This document shows positions 52,787-61,630 of a DNA stretch of 64,000 nt, piece by piece. Origin of the DNA: Monoglobus sp964617455. Its GTDB lineage: Bacteria; Bacillota; Clostridia; Monoglobales; Monoglobaceae. Each line of letters begins with the position of its first letter. Position 1 is the first letter of the stretch. Where the stretch lies: assembly GCA_964617455.1 (NCBI GenBank), contig CAZTYF010000009.1:1-64000 (forward strand), given 5' to 3'. Under the pieces are notes generated by a model that did no database searches, was not told where the DNA came from, and worked only from the letters and a program-made list of their open reading frames with translations. Position numbers and translations under genes: made by a program.

Positions 52787-52834
52787 TTATATGTGTTATC
52801 ACTCCGCAAAGTGCGAGCCGATTATCCCATTACA

Positions 52835-53020
52835 TTACCAGGAAGCTTTCTTTACGCCGGGAATCTGGCCTTTGTAGGCAAGCTCGCGGAAGCATATTCT
52901 GCAAACACCGAATTTGCGAAGATAGGCATGTGGTCTGCCGCAAATCTTGCATCTGTTGTATTCGCGCGTTGAATACTTCTGCTTTTTCTGCTGCTTATTT
53001 ATCATTGACTTTTTAGCCAT
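52835..53020 (-). CDS. rpsZ: 30S ribosomal protein S14, zinc type
   Basis: The 61-residue protein has CKICGRPHAYLRKFGVCRICF, two CxxC pairs that bind zinc, so it is the short (type Z) S14. It is between rplE and rpsH. Confidence 0.97.
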   Translation of the reverse strand: MAKKSMINKQQKKQKYSTREYNRCKICGRPHAYLRKFGVCRICFRELAYKGQIPGVKKASW

Positions 53021-53052
53021 AAGCTCTTTTCCTCCTTATTTCCTGCTTGATA

Positions 53053-53589
53053 CTATCTTGTAAAGGGTGCGCCCATCAAGGTGAGAAGCTCTTTTGCCTC
53101 CTCGTCGGTTTTGGCGGTCGTTACAAAATTTATATCCATGCCTCTGATTTTGTCAATCTTGTCATACTCGATTTCCGGGAAAATCAGCTGCTCTCTGACA
53201 CCAAGGTTATAGTTTCCTCTGCCGTCAAAGGAATTGGGATTGATTCCTCTGAAATCGCGTACTCGGGGCAATGCCGCATTGAAGAGTCTGTCAACAAACT
53301 CATACATCCGCGAGCGCCTCAGAGTGACTTTGCAGCCAAGGTTCATGCCTTCTCTGACTTTAAAAGTTGCGACGGACTTCTTTGCCTTGGTTATAATGGC
53401 TTTTTGGCCGGTAATTATGGCAAGGTCTCCGGCAGCGTTCTCGCAAGCCTTGGAATTCTCTCGAGCATCGCTGACGCCCATATTTATAACTACCTTAACG
53501 AGCTTGGGAATTTCCATAACACTCTTGTAGTTAAACTTAGACATCATGGCATCCTTGATCTCTTTGTTATATCTCTCTTCAAGTCTCAT
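53053..53589 (-). CDS. rplE: 50S ribosomal protein L5
   Basis: The 178-residue 5S-binding protein has MRLEERYNKEIKDAMMSKFNYKSVMEIPKLVKVVINMGV and the C-terminal RGMDINFVTTAKTDEEAKELL. All expected blocks are in place. Confidence 0.98.
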   Translation of the reverse strand: MRLEERYNKEIKDAMMSKFNYKSVMEIPKLVKVVINMGVSDARENSKACENAAGDLAIITGQKAIITKAKKSVATFKVREGMNLGCKVTLRRSRMYEFVDRLFNAALPRVRDFRGINPNSFDGRGNYNLGVREQLIFPEIEYDKIDKIRGMDINFVTTAKTDEEAKELLTLMGAPFTR

Positions 53590-53616
53590 ATCAGACTTTT
53601 ACCTCCTTCCTGAAGT

Positions 53617-53937
53617 TTAAAACGTTTCCCCGCACTTCTTGCAGTAGCGAACATGTGAGCCATCTTCAAGAATTCTGCGTCCTACTCTCGTGGGAGAACC
53701 GCATTTGTCGCAGAGGAGCATAACTTTGCTGGCATAAATAGGTGTCTCCTGCTGGATAATACCTCCGACTTCGCCCATTCTGCGAGGCTTTTTATGCTTT
53801 GTCGCCACTGATACGCCTTCTACGATAACGGTGCGTTTATCCGGGTCAACGGATAAAACCTTGCCTTTTTTGCCCTTGTCCTTGCCGGTGCGAACAACCA
53901 CTTGGTCGCCGGTTCTGACATGCATTTTTGCAGACAT
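53617..53937 (-). CDS. rplX: 50S ribosomal protein L24
   Basis: The 106-residue early assembly protein has a KOW segment (MHVRTGDQVVVRTGKDKGKKGKVLSVDPDKRTVIVEG) and a tail with four cysteines (CDKCGSPTRV...CKKCGE) suggesting a zinc ribbon. The ATG at 53937 lies 6 bases after AGGAGG. Confidence 0.97.
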   Translation of the reverse strand: MSAKMHVRTGDQVVVRTGKDKGKKGKVLSVDPDKRTVIVEGVSVATKHKKPRRMGEVGGIIQQETPIYASKVMLLCDKCGSPTRVGRRILEDGSHVRYCKKCGETF

Positions 53938-54005
53938 CGTATTCCTCCTATTCATATTCCGCCGGGGTAGTCCCGGCCCTTTCTCGAAATTCTAAACCCG
54001 CCCCA

Positions 54006-54374
54006 CTAAAGCACTTCGGGAGCAAGGGACAAAATTTTCATATAATCCTTATCTCTCAGCTCTCTTGCCACGGGACCGAATATACGTGTTCCTCTCGGGG
54101 TTTTGTCATCCCTGATCAGCACTGCGGCATTTTCATCAAATCTGATTTTTGAACCGTCGTTCCTCTGTATACCGTTCTTGGTGCGCACGATAACGGCTTT
54201 CACAATTTCGCCTTTTTTTACACCGCCGCCGGGCGTTGCTTTTTTAACGGAAGCTGTTATTACGTCGCCGATATTGCCGTATCTTCTGAAAGAACCGCCC
54301 ATAACACGGATACACAGGATCTCCTTCGCGCCGCTGTTGTCAGCAACCTTTAGTATAGTTTGCTGTTGTACCAT
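54006..54374 (-). CDS. rplN: 50S ribosomal protein L14
   Basis: The 122-residue protein (MVQQQTILKVADNSGAKEILCIRVMGG, FDENAAVLI, FGPVARELRDKDYMKILSLAPEVL) is a full-length L14 at the subunit interface. Confidence 0.98.
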   Translation of the reverse strand: MVQQQTILKVADNSGAKEILCIRVMGGSFRRYGNIGDVITASVKKATPGGGVKKGEIVKAVIVRTKNGIQRNDGSKIRFDENAAVLIRDDKTPRGTRIFGPVARELRDKDYMKILSLAPEVL

Positions 54375-54436
54375 AACGGAATTCCTCCTATCTCACTCTT
54401 AAATCTGAATTCTAAAACCAAGTGTGTCGGATAAGC

Positions 54437-54694
54437 TTATTTTGCCTTCTCGACTATCTCAACCAACCTCCATCTCTTGTCCTTCGAAATGGGTTTGGTC
54501 TCCATAACCCTGACTCTGTCGCCTATGCCGCACTCATTGTTCTCGTCATGGGCTTTGAGTTTATAGGTTCTCTTCATTACTTTGTTGTAGAGGGGGTGCT
54601 TGATGTTTTCTCTGATGGCAACAACGATTGTCTTGTCCATCTTGTCGCTTACTACCTCACCTATACGCGTCTTGCGATAATTTCGTTCTTCCAT
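54437..54694 (-). CDS. rpsQ: 30S ribosomal protein S17
   Basis: The 85-residue OB-fold protein has KTRIGEVVSDKMDKTIVVAI and GDRVRVMETKPISKDKRWRLVEIVEKAK. It lies 16 bases after rpmC. Confidence 0.98.
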   Translation of the reverse strand: MEERNYRKTRIGEVVSDKMDKTIVVAIRENIKHPLYNKVMKRTYKLKAHDENNECGIGDRVRVMETKPISKDKRWRLVEIVEKAK

Positions 54695-54710
54695 TTATTA
54701 TCCGCACCTC

Positions 54711-54923
54711 CTATGCATTAATGCCGGTGTTCAACCCCAGCTGCTTCTCTTTCAGAACCGTTTTGCATCTCGCAATGTCTTTCTTTACGCTGACCATTCT
54801 CATGGGATTATCCAATTGGTTGGTAGCATTCTGAAACCGCAAGTTGAACAGCTCTTCCTTTAAGTCCTGAACCTTATCCTCAAGTTCCTGAGGGGAAAGA
54901 TCTCTGATTTCATCTATTTTCAT
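54711..54923 (-). CDS. rpmC: 50S ribosomal protein L29
   Basis: The 70-residue helical hairpin protein at the exit tunnel (MKIDEIRDLSPQELEDKVQDLKEELFNLRFQNATNQLDN...) begins one base into the rplP stop, so the two are coupled. Confidence 0.98.
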   Translation of the reverse strand: MKIDEIRDLSPQELEDKVQDLKEELFNLRFQNATNQLDNPMRMVSVKKDIARCKTVLKEKQLGLNTGINA

Positions 54924-55354
54924 TAACTATCACCTTCCGTTTCTTGGTCGGCCTTTCTGACAAACTTACACTTCATAGGCAGTTTGTGCATGGCAAGACG
55001 CAAAGCCTCACGGGCGGTATTCTCCGAAACGCCGCCTATTTCAAACATAACTTTTCCGGGTTTAACAACCGCTACCCAATACTCGGGTGCGCCCTTACCT
55101 TTACCCATACGAGTCTCGGCAGGCTTCTTACTTACGCTCTTGTCGGGAAATATCTTTATCCAAACCTTGCCGCCTCTTCGGGTGTAACGAGTCATCGCAA
55201 CACGAGCAGCCTCTATTTGGTTGCTGGTTATCCAAGCGGGAGCCGCGGCCATCAAACCATACTCGCCATAGGTCACCTTGTTGCCTCTGTGTGCGGCACC
55301 TTTCATACGGCCTCTGTGAGACCTTCTGTATTTAACTCTTTTGGGGGATAACAT
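54923..55354 (-). CDS. rplP: 50S ribosomal protein L16
   Basis: The 143-residue protein (MLSPKRVKYRRSHRGRMKGAAHRGNKVTYGEYGLMA, AAPAWITSNQIEAARVAMTRYTRRGGKVWIKIFPDK) contacts the A-site tRNA elbow. It overlaps rpsC and rpmC by one base each. Confidence 0.98.
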   Translation of the reverse strand: MLSPKRVKYRRSHRGRMKGAAHRGNKVTYGEYGLMAAAPAWITSNQIEAARVAMTRYTRRGGKVWIKIFPDKSVSKKPAETRMGKGKGAPEYWVAVVKPGKVMFEIGGVSENTAREALRLAMHKLPMKCKFVRKADQETEGDS

Positions 55355-56103
55355 TATCTTCTGCCTCCTCTCTGGTCGGCATTCCTACGCTGCCGAGGTG
55401 CATCCGACCTGTTTCTTCTGCGAGGACGACGATCTCTCTCACCGATTTCCGCCGATCTGCTTGTTACCGCCTTGTCGGTGAGGACTTCACCTTTGTATAT
55501 CCACACCTTGACACCGATTTTGCCATAGGTTGTGTTTGCTTCCGCAAACCCGTAATCTATGTCCGCTCTGAGCGTCTGAAGGGGAATCGTGCCCTCATGG
55601 TAATGCTCAACTCGGGCAATTTCAGCTCCGCCTACGCGGCCCGCCACCTGAGTTTTGATACCCTTGGCACCAAGCTTCATGGCTCTGCCCATACACTGCT
55701 TCATGGCTTTTCTGAAAGATATACGTCTTTCAAGCTGTGACGCAATGTTTTCCGCAACAAGCTGTGCACTGAGATCGGGCTCCCGAACTTCGATAACATT
55801 CAGGATTATTGTCTTGCCCGTCATCTTTTCCAACTCTTTCTTGAGTTTCTCTATCTCGCTGCCGCCTTTTCCGATAACGATACCCGGTTTGCCGGCGTGT
55901 ATTGAAATGCGAATCTTGTTTGCGAATTTTTCTATCTCTATATTTGCAACTCCGGCCTGGAATAACTTCTTCTTCAAGAATTCTCTGAGGTTATAGTCCT
56001 CAACGAGGCTGTCGCCGAAGTCTTTTTTGCTTGCAAACCACCGTGAATCCCAGTCTTTGATAATTCCGACTCTGAGACCATGTGGATTAACTTTTTGACC
56101 CAT
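55354..56103 (-). CDS. rpsC: 30S ribosomal protein S3
   Basis: The 249-residue protein has a KH domain (about 40-110, AGKPGIVIGKGGSEIEKLKKELEK) and the C-terminal S3 fold (TYGKIGVKVWIYKGEV). A basic Arg-rich tail of about 35 residues ends it. It forms part of the mRNA entry helicase site. Confidence 0.98.
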   Translation of the reverse strand: MGQKVNPHGLRVGIIKDWDSRWFASKKDFGDSLVEDYNLREFLKKKLFQAGVANIEIEKFANKIRISIHAGKPGIVIGKGGSEIEKLKKELEKMTGKTIILNVIEVREPDLSAQLVAENIASQLERRISFRKAMKQCMGRAMKLGAKGIKTQVAGRVGGAEIARVEHYHEGTIPLQTLRADIDYGFAEANTTYGKIGVKVWIYKGEVLTDKAVTSRSAEIGERDRRPRRRNRSDAPRQRRNADQRGGRR

Positions 56104-56120
56104 GCTGTTTTCCTCCTATC

Positions 56121-56456
56121 TTATTCCTTTTCCTGAAGTTTCACCGTTATGTGGCTTGTTTTCTTGTTTATTCTGAATGCGCGTCCTTGTGCTCTGGCTC
56201 TGATTCTCTTGAGAGTCGGTCCCTGGTCGGCGTAAATTTCCGAAATATACAACCTTTCAACATCCATATGATGGTTGTTTTCCGCATTGGCAATTGCAGA
56301 ATTTAAAAGCTTCTCAACAACCGGGCTTGCCGCCTTGGGTGTATGTCTCAGGATACCGATTGCCTCACCCACCGACTTGTTTCTGATAAGGTCGATGACG
56401 GCACGAACCTTACGTGGCGCAATACGCACATGAGTAACCTTTGCTACTGCTTCCAT
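56121..56456 (-). CDS. rplV: 50S ribosomal protein L22
   Basis: The 111-residue protein begins MEAVAKVTHVRIAPRKVRAVIDLIRNKSV; its long beta-hairpin (PTLKRIRARAQGRAFRINKKTSHITV) lines the exit tunnel. ATG at 56456 follows AAGGAG; the open upstream frame is not conserved. Confidence 0.98.
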   Translation of the reverse strand: MEAVAKVTHVRIAPRKVRAVIDLIRNKSVGEAIGILRHTPKAASPVVEKLLNSAIANAENNHHMDVERLYISEIYADQGPTLKRIRARAQGRAFRINKKTSHITVKLQEKE

Positions 56457-56500
56457 ATCTGTATGGCTCCTTTCAATACTCGTTTTCTTCAATATGCGCC

Positions 56501-56773
56501 TTAGCCTGTTGTCTTGGCTCCGGCGTGACCCCTGAATGTTCTTGTGGGAGCAAACTCACCCAACTTGTGACCGACCATATCCTCACTGACATACACGGGA
56601 ACATGCTTTCTTCCGTCATAAACCGCTATGGTATGACCTACCATTTCAGGGAATATTGTGGAAGCTCTTGACCAAGTCTTCAAAACGCTCTTTTCGTTTT
56701 TTTCGTTCATGGCGACGATTCTCGCTAAAAGTTTCTTTTCAACGAAAGGCCCTTTTTTAACACTTCTACCCAT
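56501..56773 (-). CDS. rpsS: 30S ribosomal protein S19
   Basis: The 90-residue head protein (MGRSVKKGPFVEKKLLARI, then HTIAVYDGRKHVPVYVSEDMVGHKLGEFAPTRTFRGH) is complete. It is 14 bases after rplB. Confidence 0.98.
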   Translation of the reverse strand: MGRSVKKGPFVEKKLLARIVAMNEKNEKSVLKTWSRASTIFPEMVGHTIAVYDGRKHVPVYVSEDMVGHKLGEFAPTRTFRGHAGAKTTG

Positions 56774-56787
56774 TCTCTATTCCCTCC

Positions 56788-57621
56788 TTATTTGCTGTTG
56801 CGTCTCTTGACAATATATTTGTCGGACGCTTTCTTCTTGTTTCGTGTCTTATATCCCAATGTGGGCTTTCCCCAAGGGGTAACTGGACTTGGCATACCGA
56901 TAGGCGACTTTCCTTCGCCGCCTCCATGAGGATGGTCGTTGGGGTTCATAACAACGCCTCGAACCGTAGGCCGCCATCCCATGTGACGTTTCCTGCCCGC
57001 TTTGCCCAAGTTGATGTTCTCGTAATCCACATTGCCCACTTGACCGATTGTGGCGCGGCAGTCAAGTCTGACCATCCTTACTTCGCCGCTGGGCAATCTG
57101 ACCTGAGCAAATCCGTTTTCCTTGGCCATAAGCTGAGCCGTGTTGCCGGCGCTTCTTACCATTTGGCCGCCCTTGCCGGGGCTTAATTCAATATTGTAGA
57201 TCATGGTGCCCACGGGGATGTCTTGGATTTCCATGGCATTACCGGGTTTGATGTCGGCGCCGTGGCCGGAGATTACTTTATCTCCTTTCTTGAGTCCCAT
57301 CGGGGCGATTATATAATTCTTCACCCCGTCTTCATATTGGATAAGGGCAATGTTTGCGGACCTGTTGGGATCATATTCAATGGACAAAACAGTGGCTTCC
57401 ATCCCGTCCTTGTTTCTCTTAAAATCAATTACTCTGTATTTTCTCTTTGTTCCGCCGCCCCGGTGTCTGACAGTAATTCTGCCGTATGAGTTGCGCCCCG
57501 CCTTACTTTTCATGGGACGGAGCAGAGATTTTTCGGGTGCTACCTTGTCAATCTCCTCAAATGTCGAAACTGTCATCTGACGCAGGGAAGGTGTTGTAGG
57601 ATTATATTTCTTTATACCCAT
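56788..57621 (-). CDS. rplB: 50S ribosomal protein L2
   Basis: The 277-residue protein near the peptidyl transferase centre has GRNSYGRITVRHRGGGTKRKYR and the invariant C-terminal RGVVMNPNDHPHGGGEGKSPIG loop. It has the usual length and order. Confidence 0.98.
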   Translation of the reverse strand: MGIKKYNPTTPSLRQMTVSTFEEIDKVAPEKSLLRPMKSKAGRNSYGRITVRHRGGGTKRKYRVIDFKRNKDGMEATVLSIEYDPNRSANIALIQYEDGVKNYIIAPMGLKKGDKVISGHGADIKPGNAMEIQDIPVGTMIYNIELSPGKGGQMVRSAGNTAQLMAKENGFAQVRLPSGEVRMVRLDCRATIGQVGNVDYENINLGKAGRKRHMGWRPTVRGVVMNPNDHPHGGGEGKSPIGMPSPVTPWGKPTLGYKTRNKKKASDKYIVKRRNSK

Positions 57622-57659
57622 CTTTCAAATCTCCTTATCTGCATTTTACTAAAGGTTTA

Positions 57660-57944
57660 TCACGATTCAAACAGCTCTATCGTCTTACTGTCGGGAGTGA
57701 GTTTAACAACAGCCTTTTTCCAATCGGCCCTTTTGCCCACATGAACGCCCTGCCTTTTGGGCTTTCCTTTGTAGTTCATTGTGGTAACCTTCTCAACCTC
57801 CACATTGAATATCTCTTCAACTGCTTTTTTTATTTCGATTTTATTCGCACCCTTCGCAACTTCAAAAGTATATTTTCTGTCTGCAACCTGGTCCATACTT
57901 TTTTCCGTTATGATAGGCTTTCTGATTATATCTTGTGCTACCAT
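57660..57944 (-). CDS. rplW: 50S ribosomal protein L23
   Basis: The 94-residue exit-tunnel protein (AQDIIRKPIITEKSMD, YTFEVAKGANKIEIKKAVEEIFNVEVEKVTTMN) docks SRP and trigger factor. Its start codon overlaps the rplD stop by one base. Confidence 0.98.
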   Translation of the reverse strand: MVAQDIIRKPIITEKSMDQVADRKYTFEVAKGANKIEIKKAVEEIFNVEVEKVTTMNYKGKPKRQGVHVGKRADWKKAVVKLTPDSKTIELFES

Positions 57945-58567
57945 TATGCGTACACCTCCTCAAGCTTTGTAACGGCATCTTTAAGGACGATACATTTTGT
58001 GTGGTTCAGCACCGCATAGGTGTTGATTTCTCCCACATAGGTGGTATCAACGCCTTTGATGTTCCGAGCCGAGTTGACAATTTTCTTGTCGTTTTCCGGA
58101 AGAACAATCAACGCCTTTTCGGTAACTCCAAGGTTTTTGAGCAAATCCGCAATCTGCTTCGTTTTGTACTCATCGCAATTGAGAGATTCCAAAACGATGA
58201 TGTCACTGTCTTCAACCTTAGAGGATAAAGCAGACTTGAGAGCAAGCCTCTTGACCTTTTTGTTCACGTTGTATCTGTAATCCCGAGGCTTGGGACCCAA
58301 GGCTACACCGCCGCCTACCCACTGGGGAGCACGGATACTGCCCTGTCTTGCTCGGCCTGTGCCCTTTTGGCGCCAGGGTTTGATTCCGCCGCCCCGAACC
58401 TCTGTTCGGTTCCGAGTTGACTGGGTGCCCTGTCTTTGATTTGCCAAATAATTTACAACTACCTCATGCATCACGCTTGTGTTGACTTCCACACCAAACA
58501 CATTTTCATTCAAATCTATCGAACCGACAACTTTGCCGTCGGTATTATAAACATCTACTGTAGGCAT
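57944..58567 (-). CDS. rplD: 50S ribosomal protein L4
   Basis: The 207-residue protein has the tunnel loop region (QRQGTQSTRNRTEVRGGGIKPWRQKGTGRARQGSIRAPQWVGGG) and a Rossmann-like body. L4 is the S10-operon repressor in enteric bacteria; whether it acts here on the long rpsJ leader is unknown. Confidence 0.98.
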   Translation of the reverse strand: MPTVDVYNTDGKVVGSIDLNENVFGVEVNTSVMHEVVVNYLANQRQGTQSTRNRTEVRGGGIKPWRQKGTGRARQGSIRAPQWVGGGVALGPKPRDYRYNVNKKVKRLALKSALSSKVEDSDIIVLESLNCDEYKTKQIADLLKNLGVTEKALIVLPENDKKIVNSARNIKGVDTTYVGEINTYAVLNHTKCIVLKDAVTKLEEVYA

Positions 58568-58592
58568 TCTCTAATCCTCCTCTCTCCGCAGC

Positions 58593-59228
58593 CTAAGACC
58601 GGGCCTTGACTGCGTTCCGAACAACAACCAAACCGCCCTTGGGACCCGGAATTGAGCCCTTTACCAGCAAAAGATTGCGCTCTTCATCTATCTTTACCAA
58701 ACTAAGATTCAGGATTGTCACCTTGTCAACACCATAGTGACCGGGGAGTTTTTTGCCCTTGAACACTCTTGAGGGGTCGGAACAGGCACCCATCGAACCT
58801 GGGCCTCTGTGATAGTGAGAACCGTGGGTCATAGGACCTCTGTGGGTTCCCCATCTCTTTATGACGCCTGCATATCCGTGACCTTTGCCGGTTCCCGTAA
58901 CATCAACCGTCTCTCCCGCCTCAAACTGAGAAACCGTCAATTGGTCCCCGACTTTGAGATCTGCGGCTCCGTCAAGCTTGAGTTCCTTCAAATATTTCTT
59001 TACGGGAACGCCGGCCTTGCCGAAATGCCCTTTTTCGGGCTTGTTTGCCCGTCTCTCCTTCTTGTCCTCAAAACCCACCTGCACGGCTGTATAGCCTTCC
59101 GCATCGTCGGTTTTCTTTTGGACTACCGGGCACGGGCCCGCTTCGATAACGGAAACGGGAATGAGCTGTCCGTCCTCGGTGAACACCTGAGTCATACCAA
59201 TCTTTTTACCCAAGATCGCCTTTTTCAT
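58593..59228 (-). CDS. rplC: 50S ribosomal protein L3
   Basis: The 211-residue protein starts MKKAILGKKIGMTQVFTEDGQLIPVSVIEAGPCPVVQKK. The tip loop HRGPMTHGSHYHRGPGSMGACSDPSRVFKGKKLPGHYG is intact. ATG at 59228 follows AGGAGG; the longer open frame is not conserved. Confidence 0.98.
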   Translation of the reverse strand: MKKAILGKKIGMTQVFTEDGQLIPVSVIEAGPCPVVQKKTDDAEGYTAVQVGFEDKKERRANKPEKGHFGKAGVPVKKYLKELKLDGAADLKVGDQLTVSQFEAGETVDVTGTGKGHGYAGVIKRWGTHRGPMTHGSHYHRGPGSMGACSDPSRVFKGKKLPGHYGVDKVTILNLSLVKIDEERNLLLVKGSIPGPKGGLVVVRNAVKARS

Positions 59229-59345
59229 ATTAATTCCTCCTAAATACGCAGGCATCAATTTAGGCTTAAACATACCTGCGGGCCAGCGGTTGGTTTCCCA
59301 ACATAACCTATATTGTTTTTTGAAAATTTTATGCTTTCGGTTGCC

Positions 59346-59654
59346 CTATATCTTAAGTTCTATATCAACACCTGCGGGCAAATCAAGGTGTTTGAGCGCT
59401 TCGATGGTCTTTCCGTTGGGATTGAGCACGTCGATGAGCCTCTTGTGCGTCCTCAGTTCAAATTGCTCACGAGAGTCTTTGTACTTGTGAACCGCTCTCA
59501 AAATCGTAACGATTTCCTTTTTTGTGGGCAGAGGCACGGGACCCGATACCTTTGCTCCGGACCTTTTTGCGGTCTCTACAATTTTGGCGGCGCTCCGATC
59601 GATAAGATTAGCATCGTAAGCTTTGAGTCTGATTCTGATTCTTTCTGTTGCCAT
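59346..59654 (-). CDS. rpsJ: 30S ribosomal protein S10 (NusE)
   Basis: The 102-residue protein (IRIRLKAYDANLIDRSAAKIVETAKRSGAKVSGPVPLPTKKE) also acts as NusE in antitermination. It is the first gene of the superoperon. ATG follows AAGGAGG at 9 bases. Its promoter lies about 300 bases upstream. Confidence 0.98.
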   Translation of the reverse strand: MATERIRIRLKAYDANLIDRSAAKIVETAKRSGAKVSGPVPLPTKKEIVTILRAVHKYKDSREQFELRTHKRLIDVLNPNGKTIEALKHLDLPAGVDIELKI

Positions 59655-59951
59655 TCTAAGATACCCTCCTTAAAGTATTTTGTTATACACTGCGCCGGGC
59701 GTTTCTCGCAGTTCCGATAATTAAACCCGAATAGCATATCCAAGCTTTTTCGCCTCGGATACACACTCGGGAGGAATTTACACAGCTTTGCCGAAATCCC
59801 GCCAAAATCGGGAAGTTCGACTATTCCGTATTTATAAATATGTGACCTTCCGCCCTGTTTTTTGAAACCGGACAATCTCCCCCGAAATTCCCAAACAGGC
59901 GCCGTTGCGCCTTTTGCCACCTCCGGGATCATAGTCATGGTCATGCCACAC
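59655..59951 (-). promoter_or_regulatory. long structured leader of the S10 operon
   Basis: From the predicted start near 59951 to the rpsJ ATG is about 297 bases. On the minus strand it holds hairpins GGCGC/GCGCC with loop AACG (59911-59898), TCCCG/CGGGA (59813-59797) and ACTGCG/CGCAGT (59712-59689). No intrinsic terminator with a U-run is evident. A frame of 122 codons starting at ATG 59944 runs through the leader and overlaps rpsJ out of phase; it has no recognisable homologue and is probably not a gene. The leader may carry autoregulation. Confidence 0.55.
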
Positions 59952-59957
59952 CTGAAT

Positions 59958-59986
59958 ATTATACAACCATATAAAAATAATGTCAA
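59958..59986 (-). promoter_or_regulatory. promoter of the S10-spc-alpha superoperon
   Basis: On the minus strand TTGACA (59986-59981) and TATAAT (59963-59958) are exactly 17 bases apart, with AT-rich flanks upstream. It is the strongest consensus match in the window and fits the need for high ribosomal-protein expression. Confidence 0.9.
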
Positions 59987-60160
59987 GAAAAAATTTAGGT
60001 AAATTTTACACAAAATTGATTAAAACAAAAGTATATTTCTGCATAATTTATCCATTTTTTTCACCCAAACACCCTATTGGGGCACAAAATGAGCTGTTTG
60101 AGTTTCCCAGCCGAACCTTCGACACAAAAACGGCATGGATTTTACTTGGTTTTTTAGTGT

Positions 60161-60943
60161 TTATTTGCTCAATTTGTTCAAAAAAGAACGGACCCGCTCA
60201 TTTTTGGGATGGTCGATTACCTCTTCGGGGGAGCCTTGCTCAACAATTACACCCTCGGACATAAACACGATTTTATCGGCTACATTTCGGGCAAATTCAA
60301 TTTCGTGGGTGACTATAACCATGGTTTTGCGCTCTGCCGCCAAGGCTCTGATTATTTTGAGAACCTCTCCGGTCAGTTCCGGGTCCAAGGCAGAGGTAGG
60401 CTCGTCAAAAAACAGAATTTTCGGATCTTGAGCCAAGGCGCGGGCTATGGACACTCTCTGCTGCTGTCCGCCGCTGAGCTCACAGGGATAGTTGTTTATC
60501 TTATCGGCAAGGCCCACATCTTTCAGCAGCGCCACGGCATTTTTTTCGATTTCATCATATATGGCGGCTTTATCGGTTTTGAAATTCTCTCTCTCTTTCG
60601 CCAAAATTTTTGGGGCCAATGTCACATTTTCAAGGGCGCTGTACTGGGGGAACAAATTAAAAGACTGAAACACCAATCCAAAGTTAAGCTGCCTCTCCCG
60701 CAGTTCGGCACGAGTGGGTTTTTGTTTGTTGTCTGCATCGAAAATCGGTTTGCCATCGACGAGTATTTGCCCTTTATCGGCTATCTCCAAGAAATTTATG
60801 CATCGGAGGAGGGTGGTTTTCCCGCTGCCCGAGGAGCCCAAAATGACCAAAACCTCTCCTCTCTCCATGGTGAACTCCACCCCCCGTAAAACTTCGGTTT
60901 TGCCGAAACTTTTATGAATATTTTTAACTTGCAAAATTGACAC
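60161..60943 (-). CDS. polar amino acid ABC transporter ATP-binding protein
   Basis: The 260-residue ATPase has Walker A GSSGSGKTTLLRCINFLE (about residue 35), Q-loop GLVFQSFNLFPQYSALENV, signature LSGGQQQRVSIARALAQDPKILFFDEPTSALDPEL, and the H-loop VTHEIEFARNVAD. It resembles GlnQ/ArtP/TcyC. I chose the GTG at 60943, 8 bases after AAGGGGG; a GTG three codons earlier overlaps that site. It is 13 bases after the permease and completes the operon. Confidence 0.95.
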   Translation of the reverse strand: MSILQVKNIHKSFGKTEVLRGVEFTMERGEVLVILGSSGSGKTTLLRCINFLEIADKGQILVDGKPIFDADNKQKPTRAELRERQLNFGLVFQSFNLFPQYSALENVTLAPKILAKERENFKTDKAAIYDEIEKNAVALLKDVGLADKINNYPCELSGGQQQRVSIARALAQDPKILFFDEPTSALDPELTGEVLKIIRALAAERKTMVIVTHEIEFARNVADKIVFMSEGVIVEQGSPEEVIDHPKNERVRSFLNKLSK

Positions 60944-60956
60944 GGACGGCACCCCC

Positions 60957-61604
60957 TTATCCCTTATAATAATCGAGTTTCTTTTCTATATATCCGAACA
61001 ACAGCGTCAGAATTCCGCAGAAAGCCAGGAAGAAGAGACCTGTTGAGAACAACGGCCCAATCAGACCCTGTTTGGTAAACCGTTCGGCACACATAATAAT
61101 CTCGGTAACTCCGATAATTCTGGCCAGGGATGTATCCTTCACGAGAGTGATTATTTCATTGCCCATGGCGGGAATTACCCTTTTGATTACCTGAAACAGC
61201 ACTACCTTGAAAAACACCTGAGGCTTGGTGAGACCGAGAACTTGGCCCGCCTCATACTGACCTTTGGGTATACTCTCTATACCGCCCCGGTATATCTCGG
61301 AAAAATATGCCGCATAGTTTATCACGAACGCTATAAGCACCGCAGTCATTCGGGATTTGATGGGAATATCGAAAATCAATCCGGGAGCATAGAGCACAAC
61401 AAACAGTTGGAGCATCAGGGGCGTGCCCCTTATAATCCAAACAAAGGTTTTCGAAATCCACTTGAGGGGCTTAAACTTCGACATGGAGCCAAAGGTTATT
61501 ATCAACCCCAACGGCACCGCCATAACGAGAGTGCTGAAAAAAATAATACAATTGTATTTAAAACCACCCACAAGGGAGGTTACGATTTCCGGTAATCTTC
61601 CCAT
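60957..61604 (-). CDS. polar amino acid ABC transporter permease
   Basis: The 215-residue protein has about five helices. IIRGTPLMLQLFVVLY and the EAA-like loop SIPKGQYEAGQVLGLTKPQVFFKVVLFQVIKRVIPAMGNEIITLVKDTSL are typical of the His/Glu/Gln permease family, which works as a homodimer. ATG at 61604 follows AAAGGAG; the earlier in-frame ATG lacks a site. Confidence 0.93.
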   Translation of the reverse strand: MGRLPEIVTSLVGGFKYNCIIFFSTLVMAVPLGLIITFGSMSKFKPLKWISKTFVWIIRGTPLMLQLFVVLYAPGLIFDIPIKSRMTAVLIAFVINYAAYFSEIYRGGIESIPKGQYEAGQVLGLTKPQVFFKVVLFQVIKRVIPAMGNEIITLVKDTSLARIIGVTEIIMCAERFTKQGLIGPLFSTGLFFLAFCGILTLLFGYIEKKLDYYKG

Positions 61605-61630
61605 ATAAAACTCCTTTAACACAAAATAAT

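Noticed and set aside
59576..59944. 122-codon frame across the S10 leader
   Set aside because: It overlaps rpsJ out of frame, shows no family signal and begins almost at the transcription start; kept only as a remark in the leader entry.
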